Of a stretch of DNA of 16,791 bases, positions 7,777 to 14,658 are shown in pieces. The stretch is from Oscillospiraceae bacterium (lineage in GTDB: Bacteria; Bacillota; Clostridia; Christensenellales; Aristaeellaceae): contig JAITDK010000087.1 in the NCBI GenBank assembly GCA_031282605.1, forward strand, positions 1 through 16,791. Direction: 5' to 3'. Below the pieces are notes generated by a model. The model had not been told where the DNA came from, ran no database searches, and was given only the letters and a program-made list of their open reading frames with translations. A program made the position numbers and the translations under genes. The number at the start of each line of letters is the position of its first letter. Position 1 is the stretch's first letter.

Positions 7777-8850
7777 CGTGTCCACTATCGCCCCGCCCAG
7801 GCACATATCGCCGTCGTAGAACACTACCGACTGCCCCGGCGTTAACGCGCGCTGCTTGACGTCGGACTCGACCGTCAGTCCGTCCGTCTCGACCATAACG
7901 CGCACGGCTTGATCCTCCTGCCTGTATCTGAACTTCGCGGCGCACCGAAACTCCGTCGCCGGCGGATCGCCCGCTATCCACGTGGATTCGGCGCACAACG
8001 CTACCCGCGAGTATAGCTCCGGCGCATCCAAGCCTTGCGTCACCCACAGGGTATTGGTGTTCAGTTCCTTGTTTATCACGAACCATCGGCCTTCGCCGCC
8101 GTTCTTGCATCCCCCAACGCCCAGCCCGCGCCGCTGTCCCAATGTATAATACATCAATCCGTCGTGACGTCCTATCGTTTCGCCGGTCGCGCGATCGCGC
8201 ATTGGTCCCGGCTGCGCGGGCAGATATCTCTGCAGGAATTCCTTGAATCGCCTCTCCCCTATGAAGCATACGCCCGTCGAGTCGCGTTTCTCCGCAACGG
8301 ACAGCCCCGCCTCTCTCGCTATTCCGCGCACTTGCGCTTTCGTCAATCCTCCGACAGGGAACTGCGCTCGCTTGAGTTGATCGCTTTTCAACATATATAG
8401 AAAGTAGCTCTGATCCTTCATCGGATCTATGCCGCGCAGCAGCGCGCCTTCGGCATTCGTCCGGCAGAAGTGACCCGTCGCGATACCGACGCCCCCCACC
8501 TTCAGCGCGTATTCCAAGAATACCTTGAACTTTATCTCTCGGTTGCACAGCACGTCGGGGTTCGGTGTGCGCCCTTTCTTGAATTCATCCAGGCATAACG
8601 AGAATACGTTATCCCAATATTGCTTGGTGAAGCTTACGCTATAGTACGGGATGCCTATCTTGTCGCACGCGCCTCGCACGTCCGCCCAATCTTGATCGGA
8701 GGTGCAATGCCCGTCGGCGTCCTGTTCATCCCAGTTCTTCATGAACACGCCAACGACCGGGACGCCTTCCCGATGCAGCAGCAGCGCGGCGACGGCGGAG
8801 TCTACGCCGCCGGACATGCCCGCTATTATCGTGGCGGCTGAATCTAACAT
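7768..8850 (-). CDS. mnmA: tRNA-specific 2-thiouridylase MnmA
   Basis: Cytoplasmic ATP-dependent enzyme that puts sulfur on C2 of wobble uridine 34 in tRNAs for Lys, Glu and Gln. The 360 residues match the family length. Visible are the PP-loop GMSGGVDS (11-18), DEFKKGRTPNPDVLCN with the first catalytic Cys at 102, ATGHF in place of the common ATGHY, KDQSYFLYML (145-154), and RDSTGVCFIGER with the second catalytic Cys at 195. A C-terminal beta-barrel region ends in FYDGDMCLGGAIV. The ATG at 8848-8850 is the only sensible start by homology, but no ribosome binding site precedes it. It overlaps the end of a 17-codon leader ORF that has one, so translation is probably coupled. The neighbours are HAD-Tmk upstream and a MATE transporter downstream. 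Confidence 0.97.
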   Translation of the reverse strand: MLDSAATIIAGMSGGVDSAVAALLLHREGVPVVGVFMKNWDEQDADGHCTSDQDWADVRGACDKIGIPYYSVSFTKQYWDNVFSLCLDEFKKGRTPNPDVLCNREIKFKVFLEYALKVGGVGIATGHFCRTNAEGALLRGIDPMKDQSYFLYMLKSDQLKRAQFPVGGLTKAQVRGIAREAGLSVAEKRDSTGVCFIGERRFKEFLQRYLPAQPGPMRDRATGETIGRHDGLMYYTLGQRRGLGVGGCKNGGEGRWFVINKELNTNTLWVTQGLDAPELYSRVALCAESTWIAGDPPATEFRCAAKFRYRQEDQAVRVMVETDGLTVESDVKQRALTPGQSVVFYDGDMCLGGAIVDTAI

Positions 8851-8897
8851 GGTGCGAGCGCGAGTCCGGGGCGCTGCGTTTGGGGAATGACTTGCAT
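8844..8897 (-). CDS. Putative 17-residue leader peptide overlapping the mnmA start
   Basis: ATG at 8895-8897 is preceded by AAGGAG (8908-8913) with 10 nt between. The peptide reads MQVIPQTQRPGLALAPC and stops with TAG at 8844-8846, so it overlaps the mnmA ATG by 7 nt in another frame. mnmA has no ribosome binding site of its own, so ribosomes finishing this ORF would be placed on the mnmA start. The peptide ends in Cys after a Pro-containing stretch. The ORF itself is plain from the sequence; translation and a regulatory role are inferred. Confidence 0.45.
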   Translation of the reverse strand: MQVIPQTQRPGLALAPC

Positions 8898-8907
8898 AGT
8901 TTTGCGG

Positions 8908-8913
8908 CTCCTT
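8908..8913 (-). promoter_or_regulatory. Ribosome binding site serving the leader ORF before mnmA
   Basis: AAGGAG on the minus strand, 10 nt before the leader ATG and 57 nt before the mnmA ATG. It is the only good site upstream of mnmA. Confidence 0.5.
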
Positions 8914-8963
8914 ATACCTTTACGCGTGGGGGTCATCGCTGCGGGACGATGGACTGCGGCGGC

Positions 8964-8992
8964 GGATTAATCCTTATCCGGGCTGTTAATCC
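8964..8992. repeat. Inverted repeat at the end of the HAD-tmk gene
   Basis: Perfect 7-bp arms GGATTAA (8964-8970) and TTAATCC (8986-8992) are separated by 15 nt. The right arm contains the TAA stop of the HAD-tmk gene. No U run follows on either strand, so an intrinsic terminator is unlikely. Confidence 0.4.
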
Positions 8993-10332
8993 TCCGAATC
9001 CGCGGCGGACGGTTCCTGCCGCTTGGCCGGCGTGGATAACAGGTGAGCGCGCAGCGCCGTCTCGGCCAAGCTTTGAACCTCCTGCGTAACCGATTTTACA
9101 TCCGCGCTCGCGTCGACGAACTTTACCCTGTCCGGCTCTTCCCGGCCTATCTGCACGAAAGCGTCGTATACCCGCGTGAAGAACGCCTCGCCCGCACGCT
9201 CTATCCGATCGAGCCTCGTCGCGCTGCCGCGCCTCAGCAGCGCGGTCTGCAAATCCACCATTAACAGCAGCGTCAAGTCCGGTATGCACACGCCTACCGC
9301 CATCTCGTTGATCTGCTGCACTTTCCTCAGACCCAGTTCACGCCCGCCGCCTTGATACGCCACCGACGAATCAACAAATCTATCGCTGATGACCACCGCG
9401 CCTCTCGCCAGCGCCGGCGCTATCACCTCGCGCACGTTCTGCGCGCGGCTCGCCGCAAACAAATACGCCTCCGTCTCCGCCGCCATCCCCGTACTCGCCG
9501 TGTCTTTCAGCATACTGCTAATCAACTCTGACAACGGCGTCCCCCCAGGCTCTCTCGTCGTCACTACCTCGAAACCCATTCGCTCCAGGCGCTTTGTCAG
9601 CAATGGCATCTGCGTCGTCTTCCCCGCGCCGTCCAATCCCTCCACCGTGATAAACAATCCCTCCGACGCCGCGCTATCCCCGCAAAGCATCCTTGCCAGA
9701 GCCGGCACATCCTCCGCTATAGCGTCCGCGCCCGTCTCGATCAGCTCCGCGCGATCCCCGTAACCATACAGCACGCCGATCGCGTCGATATTGTTAGCCT
9801 TTGCCGCGCGCATATCATAATGCCTGTCGCCCACCATCGCCGCGCGCCGATAATGCGCGGGCAGCGCGGCTCTGACCACGTCCGCCTTATCATGCTCCCG
9901 TTCGTCCAGCTCCACGCCTATTACGGCGTCGAACATTTCCAGCAGCCCGAAATACTCCAGTACCCGGCGCGCGTACACCGTCGGTTTAGACGTGGCCACC
10001 ACACACGCCACATCCATCGCCTTCAGCCGCCGCAGCAGGTGCGGTATCCCCGTATACACGCGGTTATTATATATCCCGTTCACGGTGAAATCGTCCCGGT
10101 ACAGCGCTATGCAGTGATCCACTTCCTCCTGCGTCAGCTGGCCGTACACCCTCTTGAAGGATTCCGACAGTGGAGGACCCATGAACGAGCGCAGCGCCTC
10201 CACATCCGGCTGATCCAGACCCATACCGCCGATAGCCGCCTTGACCGATCCGGTGACGCCGGGATACGAATCTGTCAGCGTCCCATCAAGGTCGAACAGT
10301 ATCACGTCATAACGCAGCGAGGTTAGTTGCAT
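8986..10332 (-). CDS. tmk: HAD-family phosphatase fused to thymidylate kinase
   Basis: One uninterrupted 448-residue protein with two enzymes. Residues 1-215 are a HAD phosphatase like Gph/PpaX: FDLDGTLTDS at 13-22 with nucleophile D14 and acid D16, a helical cap, TSKP (114-117) with K116, and VGDRHYDM (167-174). Residues 225-435 are thymidylate kinase (dTMP + ATP to dTDP + ADP): EGLDGAGKTTQ (231-241), TREPGGTPLSE (259-269), DRF motif at 317-319, SSVAYQGGGREL and a lid with RLDRIE. The kinase begins exactly where free-standing Tmk proteins begin (LFITVEG), with no stop, gap or frameshift at the junction. An acidic tail ends the protein. The ATG start has GGAGG 5 nt upstream and lies 14 nt after the preceding gene. 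The HAD substrate is unknown; a mono- or pyrophosphate ester is possible. Confidence 0.92.
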   Translation of the reverse strand: MQLTSLRYDVILFDLDGTLTDSYPGVTGSVKAAIGGMGLDQPDVEALRSFMGPPLSESFKRVYGQLTQEEVDHCIALYRDDFTVNGIYNNRVYTGIPHLLRRLKAMDVACVVATSKPTVYARRVLEYFGLLEMFDAVIGVELDEREHDKADVVRAALPAHYRRAAMVGDRHYDMRAAKANNIDAIGVLYGYGDRAELIETGADAIAEDVPALARMLCGDSAASEGLFITVEGLDGAGKTTQMPLLTKRLERMGFEVVTTREPGGTPLSELISSMLKDTASTGMAAETEAYLFAASRAQNVREVIAPALARGAVVISDRFVDSSVAYQGGGRELGLRKVQQINEMAVGVCIPDLTLLLMVDLQTALLRRGSATRLDRIERAGEAFFTRVYDAFVQIGREEPDRVKFVDASADVKSVTQEVQSLAETALRAHLLSTPAKRQEPSAADSED

Positions 10333-10346
10333 GAATGCCTCCGTTA

Positions 10347-11414
10347 TTACAATATATTGACCGCGTCCGCCAGTCTGTCGAAATCGCCCGGTTCGTCCGC
10401 GACCGACGCGATCAATACGATCCGCCGCTCGTCGGCCAGCTCTATATCAACGCCCAGTTCAGACAATCGCCCTTGCGCCTCGAACCCTGTTAATCCGCGT
10501 CCGGCGACGTCCAACACTATCCGCGTAGGATCACGCTCTCCTTCGCGCGGATCGACTATCCCGTCCGGCCAGCGCGCCGGAATCATATTCTTCAGCCGCT
10601 CCAGCGCCCCCGCTCCATACTCGTCCATCCATGCCCGCACGCAATCCAGCGCGGTCATGAACAGGTATGACGGACTCGACGTCTGTATCCGCGCCAGTAT
10701 GCCTCTCGCGCGCTCCGCATCCTCGCCCGCCTTCAAGTGCAGCCACGCGGCCTGTCCAGGCGCGGGGAGCGTCTTGTGCGCGCTTTGCACCCACATGCAC
10801 GCGCCGCTCAATCCCGCGCACACGGGTTCATCCCACCAATTCCAATGCGCGCCGTGAGCCTGATCCACCAGCAACCGTATACCTAACCGCCGCGCTTCAC
10901 CCGCAATACCGGCGAGCGGCGTCACCATTCCGTAATAATCCGGCGATGTGACGAGCACGGCTTGCGCGTCCGGGTGATTGCGTATCGCTTCGATCCATTC
11001 GTCAGGGCTGGGCGGCGTTAAAACGCCGCGGCTGTCCTGCCGATCGACGTACACAGGCTCAATCCCAGCCAGCGCGCAAGCGTTCCCCGCGCTGCGGTGC
11101 GCGTTCCGCGACAGCAACAGCGCGCTTCCCTTCGGCGCGGCGTACATGATCATCGTCAGTACGCCAGCCGTCGAACCGTTGGTCAGCATTATCGACCGAC
11201 CGGCGTGAGCGCTCCTTGCCGCCGCGGCCTGCGCTTTGTCGATCGCTCCGCCGGGGTGGTATAGATCGTCCGTACCGGGTATTTCCGTCAGATCGCAGTC
11301 GATGGGCAGCGGATACGGCAGCGGCTTGCCCTTGTGACCCGGCATATGGAAGCGAAGCCTGTCTCGATGAAGCTCGGCCATCTCCAGCATCGGCGGCGTT
11401 AAACGCTCCTTCAT
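10347..11414 (-). CDS. Short Orn/Lys/Arg decarboxylase-like PLP protein (YaaO type)
   Basis: Fold-type-I PLP enzyme of the Orn/Lys/Arg decarboxylase group. In 355 residues it shows FHMPGHKG (22-29), LTEIPGTDDLY (42-52), NGST (79-82), NAHRS (104-108), DQAHGAHW (184-191) with cofactor-contacting D184 and H187, and the Schiff-base lysine K214 in SAHKTLPAPGQ. It ends after the small PLP subdomain. The C-terminal decarboxylase domain of the family (YaaO is near 480 residues) is missing, so substrate and activity are open. In Bacillus subtilis yaaO also lies beside tmk. The start taken is ATG at 11412-11414, overlapping the upstream stop by 1 nt (TGATG); a TTG one codon earlier is possible. Ribosome binding is weak, which fits coupling. 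Confidence 0.85.
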   Translation of the reverse strand: MKERLTPPMLEMAELHRDRLRFHMPGHKGKPLPYPLPIDCDLTEIPGTDDLYHPGGAIDKAQAAAARSAHAGRSIMLTNGSTAGVLTMIMYAAPKGSALLLSRNAHRSAGNACALAGIEPVYVDRQDSRGVLTPPSPDEWIEAIRNHPDAQAVLVTSPDYYGMVTPLAGIAGEARRLGIRLLVDQAHGAHWNWWDEPVCAGLSGACMWVQSAHKTLPAPGQAAWLHLKAGEDAERARGILARIQTSSPSYLFMTALDCVRAWMDEYGAGALERLKNMIPARWPDGIVDPREGERDPTRIVLDVAGRGLTGFEAQGRLSELGVDIELADERRIVLIASVADEPGDFDRLADAVNIL

Positions 11415-12655
11415 CAAAACATCATCTCATACGCCGCCGAGATAACCGCCCGCGCAATCCGCGCCACCGAGTTGAACGTCGAATCGTCGCAGCCGTTGGT
11501 CAGCAGCACCACGCCCGACTGATCCGTCGGATCGAAGTATGCCGCGCAGATCGCGCCGTACGCCTTGCCTTGATGGCCGTACATAGTGCGTCCGCTGACG
11601 ATCACGTCCTTATATATGTTTAAGTTAAGGCCGCGGTTTGTGTCGATTAACACCGAGCCGATCGAGTTCTGAGGCGTGCGTATCGTCTCGACCGTCGATT
11701 GGCTCAGGACGCGGACGCCGTCGAACGTACCGTCGCCCATCAGCGGTATCATAATCTTGGCCAGGTCGATCGCGCTGATCGACAGCGAGCCGGCCGTACT
11801 TGTATAATGATACAATGGATCGTCCACCATATCGCCGTCAGTCAGCGCCATGCTATCCATCGTCATGTCGGGTCCGTTATATATGCGCGCGATCCGCGCG
11901 TCCGCGGGCAGGTTCGGCGTAAAGTACGACGCGGTGACGCCCAGCTTGCGGTAAACCGCGTAGTTCATCCATTCGTCGGCTGTCATGCCGGTGAACAGCT
12001 CTATCATCGAGCCGAGCAGGCTGCCGCCGAAGTTGGAGTACGCGTAGTATGTGCCCGGCCTGCGGCGCTGGAAATCAGTCGCAGCGTAATTGCCCGTGAA
12101 GACGCTCTGCAGGCTGACAATGTCGCCGTTCAGCGCGCGGTAGTAATGCCCGCCGTCCAAAAGCGACGCGGTATGGGTCATCACCTGCCTGAACGTTATC
12201 GGATCGTCGGGATAATACGGGTTGCGTATAGGAAAATCATAATGGCCGCCTATGTCGTCGTCCAGATTGAAGTTCCCCATCTCCCACAGCCGCATAAACC
12301 CTACCGTCGTGACCATCTTCGTAATAGACGCGACGCGGAACAGCGTATCGTCGGTAACGGGTATGTTATCGCCGCGGTTTGCCCGGCCATAATTGTACGC
12401 GTCCACTATCCGCCCGTCCTTGATCAGAACTATCGACGCGCCGACCGTTTGATATTCGCGCAGTATCCGCTCGAATCGATCCATATTCGCGGCGTGGGCG
12501 GCGGTGCCGTACCACGGCAGGTCGGAACTGCGCGTCACGGTGCCAGCTGGCATGGATTCAGTCGATCCCGTTCCGGCCAAGCCCAGCAGCGCGCACAGCG
12601 CGACGAATACCGCGTGGTAAATGAATCTGCGAATTGGCTTGTCAGTCCTGCGCAT
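11414..12655 (-). CDS. Beta-lactamase-fold serine hydrolase (class C/PBP4* type), exported
   Basis: Member of the penicillin-binding-protein/beta-lactamase class C superfamily; such proteins are D-aminopeptidases, esterases or peptidoglycan-related hydrolases. Of 413 residues the first 30 are a basic stretch and a hydrophobic segment (about 11-28), a signal peptide or membrane anchor. The Cys at 21 lies within the hydrophobic run and is not a convincing lipobox. Catalytic motifs: SITK at 110-113, YSN at 206-208 and HQG at 361-363, replacing the KTG box of true beta-lactamases. Also present are VMTHTASL (158-165) and STAGSLSISAIDLAK (286-300). The ATG start has GGAGG 4 nt upstream. It is the first gene of the minus-strand run and ends overlapping the PLP gene. 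Substrate unknown; antibiotic resistance should not be assumed. Confidence 0.9.
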   Translation of the reverse strand: MRRTDKPIRRFIYHAVFVALCALLGLAGTGSTESMPAGTVTRSSDLPWYGTAAHAANMDRFERILREYQTVGASIVLIKDGRIVDAYNYGRANRGDNIPVTDDTLFRVASITKMVTTVGFMRLWEMGNFNLDDDIGGHYDFPIRNPYYPDDPITFRQVMTHTASLLDGGHYYRALNGDIVSLQSVFTGNYAATDFQRRRPGTYYAYSNFGGSLLGSMIELFTGMTADEWMNYAVYRKLGVTASYFTPNLPADARIARIYNGPDMTMDSMALTDGDMVDDPLYHYTSTAGSLSISAIDLAKIMIPLMGDGTFDGVRVLSQSTVETIRTPQNSIGSVLIDTNRGLNLNIYKDVIVSGRTMYGHQGKAYGAICAAYFDPTDQSGVVLLTNGCDDSTFNSVARIARAVISAAYEMMF

Positions 12656-12673
12656 ACACCCTCCGTCCGATAT

Positions 12674-12702
12674 AGTTTAACCGAAAACCACGCCGGAATC
12701 AA
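12674..12702 (-). promoter_or_regulatory. Possible promoter of the minus-strand operon
   Basis: Minus strand: TTGATT (12697-12702), a 17-base spacer, TAAACT (12674-12679), 18 bases before the serine hydrolase ATG. Each box matches consensus at about four of six places, so the call is moderate. Transcription would start very close to the start codon and its GGAGG, which is a weakness. Confidence 0.4.
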
Positions 12703-12840
12703 GCCGGAAACAAGAAGCGGCGCGTTGCGGGTTAATATTCCCACTGCAGACAAGCAGCCCCAATAGCGGTATGACGACTTGGTGAAACAAGGGACGGCCT
12801 TGCTTAACGCGGCGGCTCGTCAGCGCGCCGTACGCGCCGG
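12703..12840. other. Middle of the divergent intergenic region, no gene seen
   Basis: The 301-base gap between the two divergent genes holds a promoter at each side. This middle part has no plausible ORF. A small imperfect hairpin (ACAAGG, GACGG, CCTTGC, near 12788-12806) lacks a U run. Nothing else can be supported. Confidence 0.5.
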
Positions 12841-12870
12841 TTGGCTATTGTTTGCGGTTTATTGTATAGT
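12841..12870 (+). promoter_or_regulatory. Promoter of the plus-strand MATE gene
   Basis: TTGGCT (12841-12846), an 18-base spacer, TATAGT (12865-12870). The -10 box matches five of six and the -35 box four of six. It leaves a leader of about 80 nt. Confidence 0.6.
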
Positions 12871-12905
12871 GTGGTAGGTTGGCAAGCAGCCGCGCAGCCT
12901 CCTGA

Positions 12906-12929
12906 CGGGAAACCGCTGCGGACAGCCGC
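12906..12929 (+). other. Two small adjacent hairpins in the leader of the plus-strand MATE gene
   Basis: CGG-GAAA-CCG (12906-12915, GNRA loop) and GCGG-ACAG-CCGC (12918-12929) sit in tandem between promoter and start codon. Stems are only 3 and 4 bp. The loops do not match the ACGR loops of the mini-ykkC guanidine riboswitch, and no other known riboswitch was recognised. Confidence 0.3.
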
Positions 12930-12956
12930 AAGCAATCAAAAGGATGTGCTTCGAAA

Positions 12957-14342
12957 TTGAATTACATATCGAGGGACAAACACTTTTACCGGAAACTAAT
13001 GGTACTCGCCGTGCCGATGGTCCTGCAGAATCTCATCAACAACTCGTTGTCCATGCTCGATACGTTCATGGTCGGCGCGCTCGGCGAGGAAGCGCTGGGC
13101 GGCGTGACGCTGGCCAATACGGTGTTCTTCATTGTGATGCTGCTCAACGTCGGCTTGCAAAGCGGCGGCATGGTGCTTATCAGCCAGTATTGGGGTAAAC
13201 GCGATGAGAACGCGATAAACCGGATATTCGGTATAGGCGCGGCCATCGCTCTGGCTGTCAGCCTTTTGATGTCAACGGCGATAATGCTGTTCCCCACGCA
13301 AATATACGGCTTCACTACCAACGATCCGCAGCTGCTGCCGCTGGCCGCGCGTTATGCCCGAGTGGTGGCCGTGTCATACGTTTTTAATAGTATAACTATG
13401 ATGTATATTGCCGTACAGCGATCCATGGGCAACACGCGGTTGGGTATGAACATACTCGTCGTATCAATGGCGCTCAACACATTCCTGAACTGGGTGATGA
13501 TATTCGGGAAGCTGGGCTTCCCCGCGATGGGGATTGAAGGCGCTGCGCTGGCTACAGTAACATCACGCGTCGCGGAGTTCCTGATCACAGCGTATTACGC
13601 GCGGGCGCGATCGAGTTTCCGGTTGGACTTCCGAGCGATACTGCGTCCCGGCGTTGCTATATTCAAGGATTTCCTGAAATACTCTGTGCCAGTAATCGTC
13701 AACGACGCAGTCTGGGGGGTCGGGTTTTCGTTCTACGCGGTCATAATCGGGCATATGCCGGATGCGGTATCGGGCATAGCCGCTTACACGATCACGCTTA
13801 CAATCGAGCGCGTGCTATCCGCCGCGTACTTCGGAGCGGGCAGCGCGGCGGCTATACTGGTCGGCAAGCCTCTGGGTGCGGGCGACCCTGAGGCTGCCCG
13901 AACGGCGGGAACAACCATGCTGCTGGTTACGTTCCTGCTGGGGTTGGCGGCGGGAGCGCTGATGATGGCGCTGTCGCTCACGCTGGTGGAGCCGGTGTTG
14001 TTTCCGCTGTTCGGCGCAACGGAGGAGACGCGCAGGATAGGCGGCAAGATGCTGATATTCCTCTCGATCGCCACACCGTTCAAGGCGTTCAATACCTGTA
14101 ACATAGTGGGCGTGCTGCGCGGCGGCGGGGATGTGCGCGCGGGCGCCATCCTCGACCTTAGCGCGATGTACGCGGTTGCGCTCCCGGCGTCCGCGCTGGC
14201 CGGGCTGGTGTTTGGCGCGCCTGTGCTGGTCGTTTACGCGCTGATGAACCTGGAAGAAGTGGTCAAGCTGTTCTTCGGGTATTGGCGGTTTAACCAGCGC
14301 AAATGGCTGCGGAACGTTACGCGGGATTTAAGGGCGGTATGA
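12957..14342 (+). CDS. MATE-family efflux transporter (second copy, plus strand)
   Basis: Membrane antiporter of the MATE family, 461 residues with about 12 hydrophobic segments. Family-like stretches are LAVPMVLQNLINNSLSMLDT near the N-terminus, QYWGKRDE (about 78-85), MGNTRLGMNILVVSMALNTF, GIEGAALATVTSRV and GVLRGGGDVRAGAILD. The sequence differs clearly from the other MATE protein in the window, so this is not a recent duplication. The start is TTG at 12957-12959; it gives the normal MATE N-terminus (MNYISRDKHFYRKL). AAAGGA lies about 12 nt upstream, rather far. A nearby ATG at 12944 is in another frame. The gene has its own promoter. Ile codon ATA is common, as in the other native genes. 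Downstream lies the transposase remnant; there is no clear terminator. Substrate unknown. Confidence 0.92.
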   Translation: MNYISRDKHFYRKLMVLAVPMVLQNLINNSLSMLDTFMVGALGEEALGGVTLANTVFFIVMLLNVGLQSGGMVLISQYWGKRDENAINRIFGIGAAIALAVSLLMSTAIMLFPTQIYGFTTNDPQLLPLAARYARVVAVSYVFNSITMMYIAVQRSMGNTRLGMNILVVSMALNTFLNWVMIFGKLGFPAMGIEGAALATVTSRVAEFLITAYYARARSSFRLDFRAILRPGVAIFKDFLKYSVPVIVNDAVWGVGFSFYAVIIGHMPDAVSGIAAYTITLTIERVLSAAYFGAGSAAAILVGKPLGAGDPEAARTAGTTMLLVTFLLGLAAGALMMALSLTLVEPVLFPLFGATEETRRIGGKMLIFLSIATPFKAFNTCNIVGVLRGGGDVRAGAILDLSAMYAVALPASALAGLVFGAPVLVVYALMNLEEVVKLFFGYWRFNQRKWLRNVTRDLRAV

Positions 14343-14386
14343 TGGATGATAGCGCAAGGCCGCCTAGCATACCGCCCGGAGGCAAA

Positions 14387-14621
14387 ACGTATCGGCTTCA
14401 CAAGTCGCCGGCAGAGATGCTTGACCATGACTTCCCCTACCTGGGCAGGAAAGGATCCCTCCGGGATTCTGCAGATACGCGCCCGCTTCACGCTGAGCGC
14501 TGCTGCTTGGACAGGCGACGCCATTCGGGATATACGGCGTTTTCGGTTTGAACCCATCAGTATCACCAAGGATGCCTTCCACGGGGAATGGAACTATACG
14601 ATAGGCAGGAATATGGACTAA
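14387..14621 (+). pseudogene. Remnant of an ISAzo13-type (Rhodopirellula-group) transposase
   Basis: Two reading frames carry pieces of what seems one DDE transposase. The clearer piece is 14460-14621: SGILQIRARF near its start and FEPISITKDAFHGEWNYTI just before the stop. FHGEWNYTI recalls the conserved C-terminus of ISAzo13-family transposases, where a TGL-type stretch precedes it by a similar distance. A weaker piece in another frame is 14387-14452, with DHDFPYLGRKG, resembling the HDFPSLG region of the same family. In a complete enzyme well over 100 residues should lie between these, so an internal deletion and frameshift are inferred. There is no start signal and no complete catalytic triad, so it is not functional. 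Recognition is from memory of the family, not a search. Confidence 0.5.
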
Positions 14622-14648
14622 ATGTCCAATTTCATTATAGATAGTTCC
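14590..14648. repeat. Inverted repeat between transposase remnant and pglZ
   Basis: Perfect 8-bp arms GGAACTAT (14590-14597) and ATAGTTCC (14641-14648) enclose 43 nt, which contain a nested hairpin TGGAC-TAAAT-GTCCA (14614-14628). On the plus strand TTAGTTTTTCC follows the right arm, so it could act as a weak terminator for rightward transcripts, or be an insertion-sequence end. Confidence 0.45.
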
Positions 14649-14658
14649 TTAGTTTTTC

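Noticed and set aside
11699..12766. Long plus-strand ORF (355 codons) opposite the serine hydrolase
   Set aside because: It is antisense to a gene with clear catalytic motifs; its translation is Arg/His/Val-rich without any family motif. Long antisense frames are common in GC-rich DNA.
12788..12806. Hairpin ACAAGG/CCTTGC as a terminator
   Set aside because: The stem is short with a mismatch, no U run follows, and no gene ends there.
12906..12929. Mini-ykkC (guanidine-II) or cobalamin-type riboswitch before the MATE gene
   Set aside because: The loops are GAAA and ACAG, not ACGR, and the cobalamin conserved core is absent.
14346..14621. A real small gene of 91 codons after the MATE gene
   Set aside because: Only the last 54 or so residues look protein-like and they match a transposase C-terminus; there is no start signal. 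It is better explained as a remnant.
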